Shown: positions 19,701 through 31,154, counted from the stretch's first letter. The stretch: DNA of 64,000 bases from Hyperoodon ampullatus (GCA_949752795.1 OX457061.1:7747239-7811238), one strand, 5' to 3'. The notes: a model not told the origin generated them from the sequence alone. Numbers and translations: made by a program.

Positions 19701-22700
19701 GAGGCATATGATGAATCAGATGGGGTCCCCAGGCTTCCCTGGTGGCGCAGTGGTTGAGAGTCCGCCTGCCGATGCAGGGGATACGGGTTCGTGCCCCGGT
19801 CTGGGAGGATCCCACATAACGCGGAGCGGATAGGCCCGTGAGCCATGGCCGCTGAGCCTGCGCGTCCGGAGCCTGTGCTCCGCAACGGGAGAGGCCACAT
19901 CAGTGAGAGGCCCGCATACCGCAAAAAAAAAAAAAAAAAAAAAAAAACCAGATGGGGTCCCCAATCTTAGCAGGGAGAGCAGACACACACCTCTGCATCT
20001 CCTGGAGAAGATTAAAAACATGTGGCGAAGCAGTGCTGTCTATATATTTGTACTCGTATGTGTGTGTCAACATCCAAAAAATGTCTAAAGACAGCTACCA
20101 AGTTGACACTTCTGAGAGGGAGGAAGCCAGAATTTGGAGGAGGGGAGATGTTGGTTGGTGTTGATCTAAATTTTTTGAAGAAGATTCTTGTATCAATTAT
20201 ATAATTAAAAATAGGGGGGCTTCCCTGGTGGCGCAGTGGTTGAGAATCTGCCTGCCAATGCAGGGGACACGGGTTCAAGCCCTGGTCTGGGAAGATCCCA
20301 CATGCCGCGGAGCAACTAAGCCCGTGCACCACAACTACTGAGCCTGTGCTCTAGAGCTCACGAGCCACAACTACTGCAGCCCGCGCACCTAGATCCTGCG
20401 CTCTGCAACAAAGAGAAGCCACCGCAATGAGAAGTCCACGCGCCACAACAAAGAGTAGCCCCTGCTCGCCACACCTAGAGGAAGCCCGCGCACAGCAACA
20501 AAGACCCAATGCAGCCAAAAATAAATAAATTTAAATAAATAAATACTGTAGGGACTTCCCTGGCGGTCCAGTGGTTAGGACTGTGCGCTTTCACTGACGG
20601 GGCCCGGGTTCAGTCCCTGGTTGGCGGGGCCTGGGTCCAAAAAAAAAAAAAAAAAAAAAAATAATGACAAAAACACTAAAGAAAACTAAGTGCTGGGAAA
20701 GAGACCCAGGTGCAGAGTGGCAGGAGCCAGAAGGAAGAAGCCACGTGCTCTAAGAGGGGCTTCCTGGAGCAGGCGGCATTTGAGCCAGGCTGTAAATGAG
20801 TGGGGAGGAGGCTGCAGCAGGTACCTCCAGATAAGACAACAGCATGAATGAGACCAGACAGAAGGGATGAGAGGCCCAGGCCCTTCCCAGCTGGCCAGGC
20901 CCTTCCCAGCTGGCCAGGCCTTAGTCACCACACCTGCTCCCAGAGCTCTGGCCTGTGGAGTCAGAAGTTGGTGGCTGCCCCAGCTGGCCTGCAGGCTCGG
21001 CCTCCCTGCAGTCCGTGGGCATCCCCAGGCTTTGCTGCTGCCTGCTCCACAGCTACTTGGTTGGACCAGCAGGCAGAGCCACTCCCACTTCTTGCCACCC
21101 ATTTCTGCATTTGGACAGATGGCACCCTCCCTCCTGGTGTCCCTGGCCTGAAAAACCCCAGACTGGGGCTCAGGCGACCTGGCTTACAGTATGGGGCAAG
21201 GGGCTTCCCTGGTGGTGCAGTGGTTGAGAATCCTCCTGCCAGTGCAGGGGATACGGGTTCGATCCTTGGTCCGGGAAGATCCCACATGCCTCAGAGCAAC
21301 TAAGCCCGTGCGCCACAACTACTGAGCCTGTGCTCTAGAGCCCACGAGCCACAACTACTGAAGCCCGCGCACCTAGAGCCCATGCTCTGCAGCAAGAGAA
21401 GCCACCGCAATGAGAAGCCTGCACACTGCAACAGAGTAGCCCCCGCTCACTGCAACTAGAGAAAGCCAGCGTGCAGCAACGAAGACCCAACACAGCCAAA
21501 AATAAATAAATAAATAAATTTATAAAAAAAGAAAAAAGAATATGGGGCAAATCACATTACATCTTTGGAGCCTCATTTCCAGAAGAAAGTGTTCTTAACT
21601 TGGGGTGTGTGAGCCCCTTGAAAATGTCCTCAAAATGTTGAGTTCATGTGTATCTTTCTGAGAAGCGGGTCCAGAGCCTTCATAAGATTCTCAAAGGACT
21701 CTCAACCCCCTAAATGGGAACCCTGGGACCAGAGGATGCTCTGGGACACCATCTAGGTTCCAAGGACAGGGCTGGTTTGTGGGAAGGGAATTTGCCAGTT
21801 TGCCTCCTCAGTGGGCACCTATGTGCTGACCATCCCCTGGCTTTTCTAGACCACGTGACCAGAGAGAAGCTGGAGCGAATCCTGGCCCTGATTCAAGGTT
21901 CCCATCAGAAGGCTCTGGTGATGTAAGTGAGGCCCGACCCACACCTCCCTGAAAGGGGACCCTCAAGGAAGTGCTGGAAGGGCAAGAAGTTGCTCACAAG
22001 GCTCCCTGTAGGCTCCGCCCACTCTGGGGCAAATTCCAAAACCAGACACAAGCACCCATTCCTTCCACAGCCTGCAGAAGTGTTTCTTTGTGCTGGGTCT
22101 TGGGCCAGCCCCTGGGGAGACCAAGGGGAACAAGAGATCCCAGCTGGCCTCCTAGGGAGTATATGAGCTAAGGGAGAGGAGAGCTAGGGGTCCACACCCT
22201 CACGGCACAGAACCAGTGGGCGGAAGTGGTCAACACGGGGATGACCGTTGAAGCCAGGGAGAGTGTGAGGGGGGGTCAGAGCCTGCAGTTAGGGACTGGA
22301 GGGGACAGCAGAAGGCTGCTGCGAAGGTGGCTAGAGGGGCAGGGAAGGTGGAAAGCGAATGAAGAGCTTCAGGCAAGGCATGAATAGGGCAGGGCCAGGG
22401 GTAGGCAGTCAGCTGCCCACTCTGGTCCCTCCTGATCCCCAGGTACTCCAACGTTGACCTACAGACCCAGGAGGCCTATGAGATGGCCATGAGCGGCGTG
22501 ATCCGGCCCATGAACAAGTCCCCGATGCTGATAACTGGCATCCGATGCCTCCAGTTTGCGCCTCCAGAATTCCTCTTAGGTAAGTTGCTCCAGGAAGTTG
22601 GGAGCAGCGCCACGGGGCTCCTGGGTTTGGGGAGTCACTGTGGAAGGCCCTTGCAGAGGCCAGCACGTGTGAGCCCTAAGCTCTGCTGGCCAAGGCACCG

Positions 22701-24206
22701 GGGGCGACTTCCTTCCTAGCCTAAGGCTGGACTTGGCTGATCACACAGCACACAGAACAAATGATGTCCTATCTCCTGCCAAGTCCCCCTTTGAAGCCAG
22801 ACCTTAACAAGCAGAGATTATATTTAGTGGCTCGTTTCCAGAGCCACCCAGTGTTTCAAGTCATTTTGCGGCATCAGACACCACTCTCCCCTCCCGGATC
22901 CCACCCAACTCAGCAACCCGACCACCACCACCACTTCTTTCTTTGTTTATCGTATTAACAGGGCTCCTTGCTCCTTTTCCTTTTTTTTTTTTTTTAACAG
23001 CTTTATTGCAGTATAATTGCTTTACAATGGTGTGTTAGTTTCTGCTTTATAACAAAGTGAATCAGCTGTACATATACATATGTCCCCATATCTCCTCCCT
23101 CTTATGTCTCCCTCCCACCCTCCCTATCCCACCCCTCTAGGTGGTCACAAAGCACCGAGCTGATCTCCCTGTGCTATCTTGCTCCTTTTCTTGAGTGCTG
23201 ACCAAGACTCCTGATGCTATGTGCCTTATCTTGAGTGCTGACCAAGACTCTCCTGATGCTATGTGCCTTATAGAAATTATCTCTTAGATTCCTCACAACC
23301 ACTCGTATTACAGATGAGCAAACCAAGCCTTAGAGCAGCACTTTGCGAACTTTAACCTGCCCACTATCACCTGGGGTTCTTTTTTTTTTCCCCCTGGCCA
23401 TGCCACATGGCTTGCGGGATCCTTGTTCCCTGACCAGGGATTGAACCCAGGCCCCGGCAGTAAAAGCGCTTAGTCCTAACCGGTGGACCGACAGAGATTT
23501 CCCAACCTGGGATTCTTCTTAAAAGGCAAATTCTAGGAATTCCCTGGTGGTCCAGTGGTTAGGACTTGGCACTTTCACTGCAGGGGGGCATGGGTTCAAT
23601 CCCTGTTTGGGGAATTAGGATCCTACAAGCTGCGAAACCAAAAAAAAAAAAAAAAGGCAAATTGTGACTCAGCAGGTCTGGGTGGGGCCTGAGATTCTGC
23701 ATGTCTAACAAACTTTCAGGACCGACCCTGGGCTACACTTTGAAGAACAAAGCCCTAGAGAAGTAAAGTGTCTTGCTAAGGTTGTTACACAGCCAGGAGG
23801 TCTCAAGGGGTGTGGATCTAGATCAGCGGACACCAGAGGCCGTGCTTCTGACCACTGCCTCTGTTGTTTGTCCCTGGCAGAGGTGCAGTGCATGCATGAG
23901 ACGCAGAAGCAGCTGCGAAGGCTGGTGCACGAAATTGGCCTGGAACTGAAGAGCACTGCTGTCTGCACCCAGGTGCGGCGTACACGCGATGGTTTCTTCA
24001 CCCTGGACGATGCCCTCCTAAGGACCCAATGGGACCTACCCAGCATCCAGGATGCCATCCAGTCCGCAGCACCCCGAGTGGCAGCAGAGCTGGAGAAGAA
24101 CTGGAGGCTGGGGCTGGGCACCCAGCAGCCCTCCAGTCCAGGCTGGCCCTGGGACTCCGAGGGGCCAAGCTCTGCCTTGGGGCTGGAGAGCCATACGGGA
24201 CATTGA
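13738..24206 (+). CDS. TRUB2: TRUB2, mitochondrial mRNA pseudouridine synthase
   Basis: Eight exons: 13738-13846, 14330-14461, 16464-16538, 17885-17946, 19060-19141, 21850-21922, 22443-22579 and 23881-24206 (TGA). They total 996 nt, or 331 aa, the human length. All junctions are GT-AG with matching phases. The catalytic Asp of the TruB fold is D98 in [13 protein letters not shown]-terminal [20 protein letters not shown] and the later [13 protein letters not shown] block are family landmarks. TRUB2 converts uridine to pseudouridine in mitochondrial mRNAs such as COX1 and COX3. It acts with RPUSD4, RPUSD3 and FASTKD2 in RNA granules and is needed for respiratory-chain translation. The last ~40 residues (Ser/Pro/Gly-rich) are low complexity. 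The 3' UTR is interrupted by a SINE at 24360. An AATAAA at 24623-24628 is only a weak end candidate. Confidence 0.97.
14142..14220 (+). repeat. Intron 1 copy of a duplicated ~70-bp segment
   Basis: From tcagtgagtttacag to ctactctgta it matches 15413-15490 (intron 2) with about two mismatches over 68 bp. Part resembles a MIR head. The two copies flank TRUB2 exon 2. Confidence 0.85.
14590..14885 (+). mobile_element. hAT-Charlie-type MITE relic
   Basis: It contains ggaaagggccagatagtcaa, tattttaggctttgcaggct and gttccaataaaactttact, and ends gtttgttgacctct. These are well-known words of a mammalian hAT MITE. The subfamily name is left open. Confidence 0.65.
14972..15266 (-). repeat. L1 3'-end (artiodactyl/cetacean type)
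   Basis: Reverse-oriented L1 tail with ttattgaagtacagttgatt, gctgtacagcaaagtgattc and ttccctgtgctatatggt. Confidence 0.85.
15413..15620 (+). repeat. Second copy of the duplicated segment running into MIR
   Basis: 15413-15490 repeats 14142-14220. It continues with MIR-like sequence (cccatttcacaaatgaggaa). Confidence 0.75.
15702..15785 (-). repeat. Short L1 fragment
   Basis: Poly-T, then ctagctttcttgaggtatag and ctgatacacaaaaaaactat, words common in L1 3' regions. Confidence 0.5.
15966..16172 (-). repeat. CHR-type SINE, 205-bp form
   Basis: The target-site duplication ccccccagtc is seen before the poly-T and after the tRNA-like end. Confidence 0.9.
17551..17745 (-). repeat. CHR-type SINE, 205-bp form
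   Basis: It is flanked by a perfect 16-bp duplication agaagaagctcttctt. A deletion of about 15 bp in the middle of the element (caggctcaatggccatgg) separates it from its siblings. Confidence 0.92.
18085..18310 (+). repeat. MIR element in TRUB2 intron 4
   Basis: It contains gatgagagaatgaggctcag, ggtcacacagcctttaaggg and ttgggatttgaacctggttc. Confidence 0.75.
18395..18640 (+). repeat. MIR element
   Basis: It contains agtggttaagagcacagatt, cctccgtttcctcatctttg and tggcacgtggcagatgctca. Confidence 0.65.
19518..19582. repeat. (GGAT)n tetranucleotide repeat
   Basis: Imperfect tggatgga/tgggtgga units in TRUB2 intron 5. Confidence 0.9.
19731..19948 (+). repeat. CHR-type SINE, 205-bp form
   Basis: Target-site duplication cagatggggtcccca on both sides. 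Forward orientation with a poly-A tail of about 24 A. Confidence 0.93.
20217..20544 (+). repeat. CHR-type SINE, long form
   Basis: Full head and 'cacaactactgagcc' body, ending in aaataaataaattt repeats. Confidence 0.9.
20551..20662 (+). repeat. CHR-type SINE, short form
   Basis: It starts gggacttccctggcggtcca and ends in poly-A. It sits directly after the long SINE tail, so it probably inserted into that tail. Confidence 0.88.
20876..20918. repeat. 19-bp tandem duplication
   Basis: aggcccttcccagctggcc occurs twice in a row in TRUB2 intron 5. Confidence 0.85.
21201..21540 (+). repeat. CHR-type SINE, long form
   Basis: It is flanked by tatggggcaa on both sides. Confidence 0.92.
22990..23184 (-). 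repeat. L1 3'-end
   Basis: Reverse L1 tail: aacagctttattgcagtata, tacaatggtgtgttagtttc and agctgatctccctgtgctat. Confidence 0.85.
23195..23280. repeat. Tandem duplication of ~43 bp
   Basis: Two copies of the unit cttgagtgctgaccaagact ... ctgatgctatgtgcctta, immediately downstream of the L1 tail in TRUB2 intron 7. Confidence 0.85.
23381..23504 (-). repeat. CHR-type SINE, short form
   Basis: It is flanked by cctggggttctt and cctgggattctt. It is relatively diverged, so older. Confidence 0.85.
23537..23653 (+). repeat. CHR-type SINE, short form
   Basis: It is flanked by aaaaggcaaatt on both sides. Confidence 0.9.
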
Positions 24207-24359
24207 AAGGCCAGGCAGCTGGTGGAGCAGTGGGTGTATAAAGATAAGAATTGTTCATGAGCCAGAACTGATGACTGTGCAGAACATGGCGGGGGCGGGG
24301 GGCGGGAGCTTTTTAACACGCGACAGAAAACTCTGAAGCTGTAAGAGAAAAGATCAACA

Positions 24360-24481
24360 GGGACTTCCCTGGTGGTCCAGTGGTTAGGACTTGGTGCTTT
24401 TGCTGCCAGGGCCCCGGGTTCAATCCCTGGTCAGGGAACTAAGATCCTGCAAGCTGCATGGCACAGCCAAAAAAAAAAAAA
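24360..24481 (+). repeat. CHR-type SINE, short form, in the TRUB2 3' flank
   Basis: Target-site duplication aaagatcaaca on both sides. It lies 154 bp after the TRUB2 stop codon, probably within the 3' UTR. Confidence 0.9.
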
Positions 24482-24924
24482 AGATCAACAGACTTGGCCT
24501 AGTTAAAAAGAAAAAGACTTCTGTACAGAGGAAAAGATGCTAAACGAATGACAGACTGATAAAAATATTTGTTATATATTTAAAAACTAATATCTATAAT
24601 ATATAAAGAGCTCTTATAAAACAATAAAAAAGATGACAAGAAAATGGGTCAAATGACATGAATTGTGTGTTTATACAGCAAAAGAAATCCAAATGGCCAG
24701 TAAACCTGAAATGATGCTCAACCTCGCTAATAATGAAAGACATTCAGATGAAAATGAGATGACTTTTCCTTGCCTTTCAAATAAATTAAGAAAAGATAAC
24801 ACCCAGTATTGGGGAGGATGTGAGAAGATGGGCAATCTGTGCTGTTGGTAGGAATATACAACTGTGTAACCTTTTAGGAGTAATTTGGTAGCATGTATCA
24901 ACATTTAAAATATTCCTGCCCTGG

Positions 24925-25056
24925 GGAATTCCCTCGTGGTCCAGTGGTTAGAATTCAGCACTTTCACTGCCGTGGCCCAGGTTCAATCCCTGGTCAGGGA
25001 ACTAAGATCCCGCAAGCCTCATAGCATGGCCAAAATACAATAGAGTAAAATAAAAG
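24925..25056 (+). repeat. CHR-type SINE, short form
   Basis: It is flanked by atattcctgccct (24909) and atactcctgccct (25057). Confidence 0.88.
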
Positions 25057-25070
25057 AAAATACTCCTGCC

Positions 25071-25236
25071 CTAACCAACAAGGACCTACTGTATAGCACA
25101 GGGAACTATACTCAATATTTTTAATAACCTATAAGGGAAAAGAAAACAAAAAAGAATATATATAACTGAATCACTTTGCTGTACACCTGAAACTAACACC
25201 ACGTTGTAAATCAACTATAATAAACCAACAAACAAA
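25071..25236 (+). repeat. L1 3'-end, separate insertion
   Basis: It contains aaggacctactgtatagcac, tgtacacctgaaactaacac and aatcaactataataaacc. It is flanked by atactcctgccct on both sides. Confidence 0.85.
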
Positions 25237-25360
25237 TACTCCTGCCCTATGACTTAGCGGGTACAGTTTCAGGAATTTGTCTTCTGGAGTAGGTTGCAGA
25301 ATGTTTTAGGTACATAGGTGTTCATGGCTGCACTGTAATAGTAGCCAACGGGAAATGTAG

Positions 25361-25553
25361 GGACTTCCCTGGTGGTCCAGTGGCTAAGACTCCATGCTCC
25401 CAGTGCAGGGGGCCCAGATTTGATCCCTGGTCAGGGAACTAGATACCACATGCCACAACTAAGAGTTTGCGTGCCACAGCTAAAGAGATCCGGCACGTGG
25501 CAATGAAGATCCCGAGTGCTGCAACTAAGATCCGGCATAGCCAAACAAATATA
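25361..25553 (+). repeat. CHR-type SINE running into the gap
   Basis: It starts gggacttccctggtggtcca and carries 'ccacaactaaga' units. Its tail is lost in the N run. Confidence 0.85.
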
Positions 25554-25753
25554 NNNNNNNNNNNNNNNNNNNNNNNNNNNNNNNNNNNNNNNNNNNNNNN
25601 NNNNNNNNNNNNNNNNNNNNNNNNNNNNNNNNNNNNNNNNNNNNNNNNNNNNNNNNNNNNNNNNNNNNNNNNNNNNNNNNNNNNNNNNNNNNNNNNNNNN
25701 NNNNNNNNNNNNNNNNNNNNNNNNNNNNNNNNNNNNNNNNNNNNNNNNNNNNN
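25554..25753. other. Assembly gap (200 N)
   Basis: Exactly 200 N, directly after the tail of a SINE. The true length is unknown. Confidence 1.
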
Positions 25754-25946
25754 TTTGAGAATCCAGTTTCTAGTCCCAACCCTCGGATTCTGACTCAGTA
25801 AGTCTGGAGTGGGGCCCAGAAATCTGCATTTCAGCAAGTCCCCAAGGAATCTGATACCGGGGCTTTAAAAAACTGGGCCCTCCAGAGGCCAATTAGGTGT
25901 TGTCATTCCCTTCGGGTCTTTTGTTTGTTTGTTTAAGATTTAAATT

Positions 25947-26158
25947 TTTTTTTTTTTTTTTTTTTTAGCGGTACGCGGGCCTCTCACTGTTGTGGCCTCT
26001 CCCGTTGCGGAGCACAGGTTCCGGACGCGCAGGCTCAGCGGCCATGGCTCACGGGCCCAGCCGCTCCACGGCATGTGGGATCTTCCCGGACCGGGGCACA
26101 AACCCGTGTCCCCTGCATCAGCAGGCGGACTCTCAACCACTGCGCCACCAGGGAAGCC
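25947..26158 (-). repeat. CHR-type SINE, 205-bp form
   Basis: It lies next to a long-form SINE and shares the flanking word taagatttaa with it, so it probably inserted into the poly-T of the older element. Confidence 0.88.
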
Positions 26159-26168
26159 CTAAGATTTA

Positions 26169-26513
26169 ATTTTTTTAAAGTTTATTCTTGGCTGCGTTTG
26201 GGTCTTCGTTGCTGCATGTGGGCTTTCTCTAGTTGTGGTGAGCGGGGGCTACTCTTTGTTGTGGAACATGGGCGTCTCATTGCGGTGGCTTCTCGTGTTG
26301 CGGAGCATGGGCTCTAGGCGCGTGGGCTTCAGTAGTTGTGGCACGCTGGCTCAGTAGTTATGGCTCTCGGGGTCTAGAGCGCAGGCTCAGTAGTTGCGGC
26401 ACACGGGCTTAGTTGCTCCACGGCATGTGGGATCTTCCTGGGCCAGGGCTTGAACCCGTGTCCCCTGCATTGGAAGGCGGATTCTCATCCACTGCGCCAC
26501 CAGGGAAGTCCCC
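26169..26513 (-). repeat. CHR-type SINE, long form
   Basis: Reverse body (tttgggtcttcgttgctgca ... accagggaagtccc). Confidence 0.9.
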
Positions 26514-26600
26514 CTTCTGGTCTTCAAGAACAACTCTGATGGCTATTTGAGAGGCCATTTAAGAAAAGCAAACAGCCATGAGTGGTGAGGCATGGTGCAT

Positions 26601-27030
26601 TAGTTTACTAGTGCTGCCCTAACAAAGTGCCTCAAACTGAGTGGCTTATACAATGGAAATTTATTGACTCACAGCTCTGGAGGCTGGAAGTCTGAGGCTG
26701 TGAGAGAGAATCTGTTCCATGCCTCTCCTAGCTTCTCTGGTGCTTTGCCGGCAGTCTTTGGCATTCCTTGGCTTATAGAAGCATCACCCCAATCTCTGCA
26801 TTCATGTTCACATGGCAGTCTCCCTGTGTGCATGCCTGTGTCCAAATTTCCCTCTTTTATAAGGACACGAGTCAGATTGGGGACCCACCCTGTTCAATAG
26901 TACTTCATCTTGACTAATTGTAACTGCAGTGACCGTAAATAGATCCAAATAAGGTCACATTCCGTGGTACTAGGGATTAAGATTTTGACATGAGTATTTG
27001 TCAGGGACATGGCTCAACCCATAACAGATG
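26601..27030 (-). mobile_element. MLT1-type (ERVL-MaLR) LTR
   Basis: In reverse orientation it reads ttagtttactagtgctgccc, cagctctggaggctggaagt, tccaaatttccctcttttat and ccaaataaggtcacattccg, and ends acccataaca. These are standard MLT1 words. Confidence 0.8.
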
Positions 27031-27587
27031 GTTAAACATTCACCTGGGCTGCCCAGTGCTCCTCGGCGCACTACTGTCCTGTAACCGGAAAACTCCCCCG
27101 AGTTCAGGGCAGGCCCCTTCCTCCCCTCTACTACCTCTGCTACGACCATAGCGTTGGCCCCTCCACACCTGCTGCAGGTTGACTGGGGCACGTGTGATGC
27201 TTTATCAACATGTGGTTGATAAACGCTCCCATAGGAACCCCTCCATGGGAGCGTTAGGGGCCAGGGTTGCTCACAGCTTTCTGCACTGCCAGCCCGTGGA
27301 AGCGGGGAGGGTGTAGGACCCCAGAGGGTCTACAGGGTGGCTACCCGGGCCAAGGAACCTAGCTGTCCCCTCCAGGTCCTCTGCAAGCAGCTCCTCTTCC
27401 ATTGTCCAAATAAGAATTTAAACTTTTTATTTGATTGCACTGTATGTAAGAAGTATATCTGAATTTCATTCTGCAATCTACAAAGTTTGGGTTGGTCTTC
27501 GATGACAAAGCTAAATTTCAGGAGTCCATTGAGAGATGGGCTTTGTCTACTTCACTCACCTGAGCCCTGCCATGGGTTTCTAGGACA

Positions 27588-28372
27588 GGATGGGTCTTAG
27601 GGTTCTTCAGAGAAACAGAACCAGTAGGATGTGTATGATATAGATTTATTTTAAGGAATTGGTTCATGTGATTGTAGAGATTGGCAGGTCCAAGATCTGC
27701 CAATTTTGGGTAGGGCAATCTGCTGGGTAGGGCAGCTGGCTGAAGACCCAGGGAAGAGGTGATGCTGCAGCTTGAGTCCCAGGACCATCTTTTTTTTTAA
27801 ATAAATAAGTTAATTAATTTATTATTGGCAGCGTTGGGTCTTCGTTGCTGCGCGCGGGCTTTCTCTAATTGTGGCGAGTGGGGTCTACTCTTTGTTGTGG
27901 TGCACGGGTTTCTCATTGCGGTGGCTTCTCTTGTTGCAGAGCACGGGCTCTAGGCGTGCAGGCTTCAGTAGTTGTGGCTCGCGAGCTCTAGAGTGCAGGC
28001 TTGGTGGTTGTGGCGCATGGGCTTAGTTGCTCTGCAGCATGTGGGATCTTCCCAGACGAGGGCTCGAACCCGTATCCCCTGCATTGGCAGGCGGATTCTT
28101 AACCACTGCACCACGAGGGAAGTCCCTCAGGACAGTCTTGAGACAGAATTTCCTCTTCCTCCCTGGACCTCTGGGTTTTTTCCTCTGAAGGCCTTCAACT
28201 GATTGATGAGGCCCACCCCCCACTGTGGAGGGTAATCTGGTAAATCTACTGATTTAAATGCTAATCTCATCTTGAAAATACCTTCACAGCAACATCTAGA
28301 CTTGTGTTTGACCCAATATCTGAGTGACTACTGTGGCTCAGCCAACTTGACACATAAACTTAGTCCCCACAG
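27588..28372 (-). mobile_element. ERVL-type LTR (MLT2-like), split by a SINE
   Basis: It has gggttcttcagagaaacaga at one end and ccaacttgacacataaact at the other, with aatgctaatctcatcttg between them. A long SINE interrupts it at 27791-28128. Confidence 0.7.
27791..28128 (-). repeat. CHR-type SINE, long form
   Basis: It is flanked by caggaccatct and caggacagtct, inside an ERVL LTR. Confidence 0.88.
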
Positions 28373-28619
28373 GATGTGTCTCTCTTTTTCATTTAAGAAC
28401 ATGACACCTGCTCCCCATGTAATTGAAATGGTCCAAGGGTGCTGTGGGATTGACCACTGGGTTTGAATCCCAGCCCTTCCCTTTCCTCAGGATGCGAACT
28501 GGACAAGTGACTTCATGTTGGACACTTCTTACTTGAGTCTTAGTTTCCTTACCTGTCAGATGGAAGTGGTGACCAATAGAGCCTGTCTCATACAGGGACC
28601 AGACAAGCCCAAGGTCACA

Positions 28620-28960
28620 GGGCAAAGGCTTACAGAGAGCTTGCCCTGTGCCAGGCCCTGAGCTAACAGTGGTTAACATACCTGATCTCATTTAATCCTC
28701 AAACGGGCCTAGAGTTCCGGCACTATGACTATCCCTGTTTTACAGATGAGGAAACTGAGGCATGAAGAGGGCAAATGACAAGCCAAAGGACACCTAACAA
28801 GGGAGTCCAGAGCCAGGGTTCACATCTATGCTGTCCAGAGTCAGCATTCCTAACCACTACACCATCCTGCCTCTCTGCTGCAGCTATTGCTGCTTTTGTG
28901 GTGGTGGTTTACGAACCTAGTCCCGGACCTGGCACATAGTAGGTGCTTAGTAAATATTTG
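28620..28960 (+). repeat. MIR element
   Basis: It contains ttacagatgaggaaactgag and aacctagtcccggacctggc, with tggcacatagtaggtgctta near its end. Confidence 0.75.
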
Positions 28961-28984
28961 TTTAAGGAACCGAATACCTATTGT

Positions 28985-29690
28985 GATATTGGGATGTAAT
29001 AAGAAATCTATTTTTTGGTCTTTGTCCCCAGCTCCCAGCCAGAGCTCCTAAAATCCTTGTAATTTCCTAAGTGATAAAGGTAAAAAGCATCTTTTGTTGT
29101 ATATTTTGTCCCCAGTTCCTGAAAGAGCTCCAGAAGGGGAAAGGAGCAAGCATCTTTTGTTATTCATAACAAGCCCCTTTCAACCACACCTGCCTACTTA
29201 ATAGAAGCTCCATAAAAAACCTAAAGGATGGGGTTTGGAGAGCTTCTGGGTTAGCAAACACATCTAGGTGCTGGGAGGGTGGTACACCCAGAGAGGGCGT
29301 GGAAGCCCAGCACCCCTTCCCGTATACCTTGTCCTCTGCACCGTCACCATTTGGCTGTTCTTGAGTTGTATCCTTTATAATAAGCTGGCGAACGTAAGTA
29401 AGTGTTTCTCTGAGTTCTGTGTGCTATTCAAGCAAATTATCAAACTTGAGGAGGGGGTCATGAGAACTCCCAATTTATAGCCAGTCTGTCAGCAATGTCC
29501 CAGGTGACAACCTGTGACTTGTGATCAGTGTCCGAAATGGAGGCAGTCTTGTGGGACTGAGCCCTTGACCTGCATGGTGTGTGTGAATTCCAGGCAGTTA
29601 GTGTCAGAACTGAGTTAAATTGTAGGTCACCCAGTCCTGTCCACCAAAAATTAGAGAATTGCTTGGTGTGGAAAACACTACACATTTGGT
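28985..29690 (+). mobile_element. Ancient class I ERV LTR remnant
   Basis: It contains tgtaatttcctaagtgataa, ctttataataagctggcgaa and ctctgagttctgtgtgctat, words of an old mammalian ERV1 LTR. A poly(A)-like region and degraded ends are present. The family is not named. Confidence 0.5.
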
Positions 29691-30546
29691 GTCAGAAGTA
29701 CTGTGTACAGAAAGGAAACAGGAGTTTTTCTTTTTACTTGTATATGTGTTCAGTATATACATGTTCAATGAATAAATAACCCAAGTGGTTAATTTTTTAA
29801 CAAAGTGGAATTACAATATACACAGTTATCACAACTGGCTTCTTTCATTTAACAGTAGAGTGTGGCCCTTTTTTCCTGTCTGCCCATCAGGTATGAGTGT
29901 TCTTTCCTCCAGACCTCCTGGGGGTGCCCAGAGACACAGCCTGTCTCGGAGGAAGGGCCTGACCTCTGCCCCTCCTTGGGCTGTTCCTTCCCATTGTGCA
30001 AATTGTGCCTCCAGGATGGGGTGGCTTTCCCAAAGGCCTGGGTTTCAGCCAGTTTATTCAACATTTACTCAACAAATATTCACTTAGTGCCTACTATTTG
30101 CCAGATCCTGGTGTAGGCATCAGGAGTACATCAGTAAACAAGACAGCCCAAATACCAAGTGGGGAAAGGGAAGTTGGCAATGTTAACTAGGGCTGCCTGA
30201 GAAACAGTCATTTGAATAAAGAGCTGAAGGAGGTGAAGCACTGAGCCAGGAAATTATCTGGAGGTAGAAGACTTTGAAGCCAAGGGAACAGCCAGTGCAG
30301 TTCAAAAGGTATCTGATGTATTAGGGGACAATAATGGCCCACGTGGAGATGTGGTGTCCACTGATACACTTGACTGCCTGTCAGTGAGAATCATCTTGAG
30401 GCCTTCACACCTGAGGTGAGTGTCCCACATTCTCAGAAACTGTGGCCTTGGATCCTTTGTATGAGAATCACCCTGAGTCAGCAACCACTGTGTGGCCAGG
30501 ACCCTGGACAGAAGATCTGAACCTCGGTTTTGTTGTCTATGTGTTT

Positions 30547-30900
30547 TTTTAAATTAATTTATTTTTTATTTATTTATTTTTGGCTGTGTTGGGTCTTCGT
30601 TGCTGTGCACAGACTTTCTCTAGTTGCAGCAAGTGGGGGCTACTCTTCATTGCGGTGCACAGGCTTCTCATTGTGGTGGCTTCTCTTGTTGTGGAGCATG
30701 GGCTCTAGGCACGCAGGCTTCAGTAGTTGTGGCCTGTGGGCTCAGTAGTTGTGGCTCGTGGGCTCTAGAGCGCAGGCTCAGTAGTTGTGGCACATGGGCT
30801 TAGTTGCTCTGCAGCATGTGGGCTCTTCCTGGACCAGGGGTCAAACCCATGTCCCCTGCATTGGCAGGCAGATTCTTAACCACTGCGCCACTAGGGAGTC
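30547..30900 (-). repeat. CHR-type SINE, long form
   Basis: Target-site duplication ctatgtgttt at 30537-30546 and 30901-30910. Confidence 0.93.
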
Positions 30901-31154
30901 CTATGTGTTTTATCTAACCTCACGGGGTTAAGAGCCGGCATGACCAGTGTTTGTTCCTTCAAAGGGACCCCAACTCTGAGGGCCTTTCCTCTGGCATTTA
31001 CACCAGTGACTTCTACAGAAGGTAAGAAGTGGCTGGTCACACTGTTTTTCTTAAAGGCTGGACTGACGCCATCATTGTAAATTGTTTCCAGGGCCCAGGG
31101 CCCAGCCCAGGGCCTAGGTGGGTTTGGCGGTCATCAGGCCAGGTGACCTGAAGG

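Larger units (their letters stand above)
24490..25358 (+). repeat. Old L1 fragment interrupted by two younger insertions
   Basis: L1 ORF2/3'-end words (aaagaaatccaaatggccag, tattggggaggatgtgagaa) run to 24920 and resume at 25250 (atgacttagcgggtac). In between sit a SINE and a separate L1 tail. Confidence 0.7.

Noticed and set aside
24663..24851. Frame of 62 codons after TRUB2
   Set aside because: It lies inside an old L1 fragment.
25467..25837. Open frames spanning the N run
   Set aside because: They are artefacts of unknown bases.
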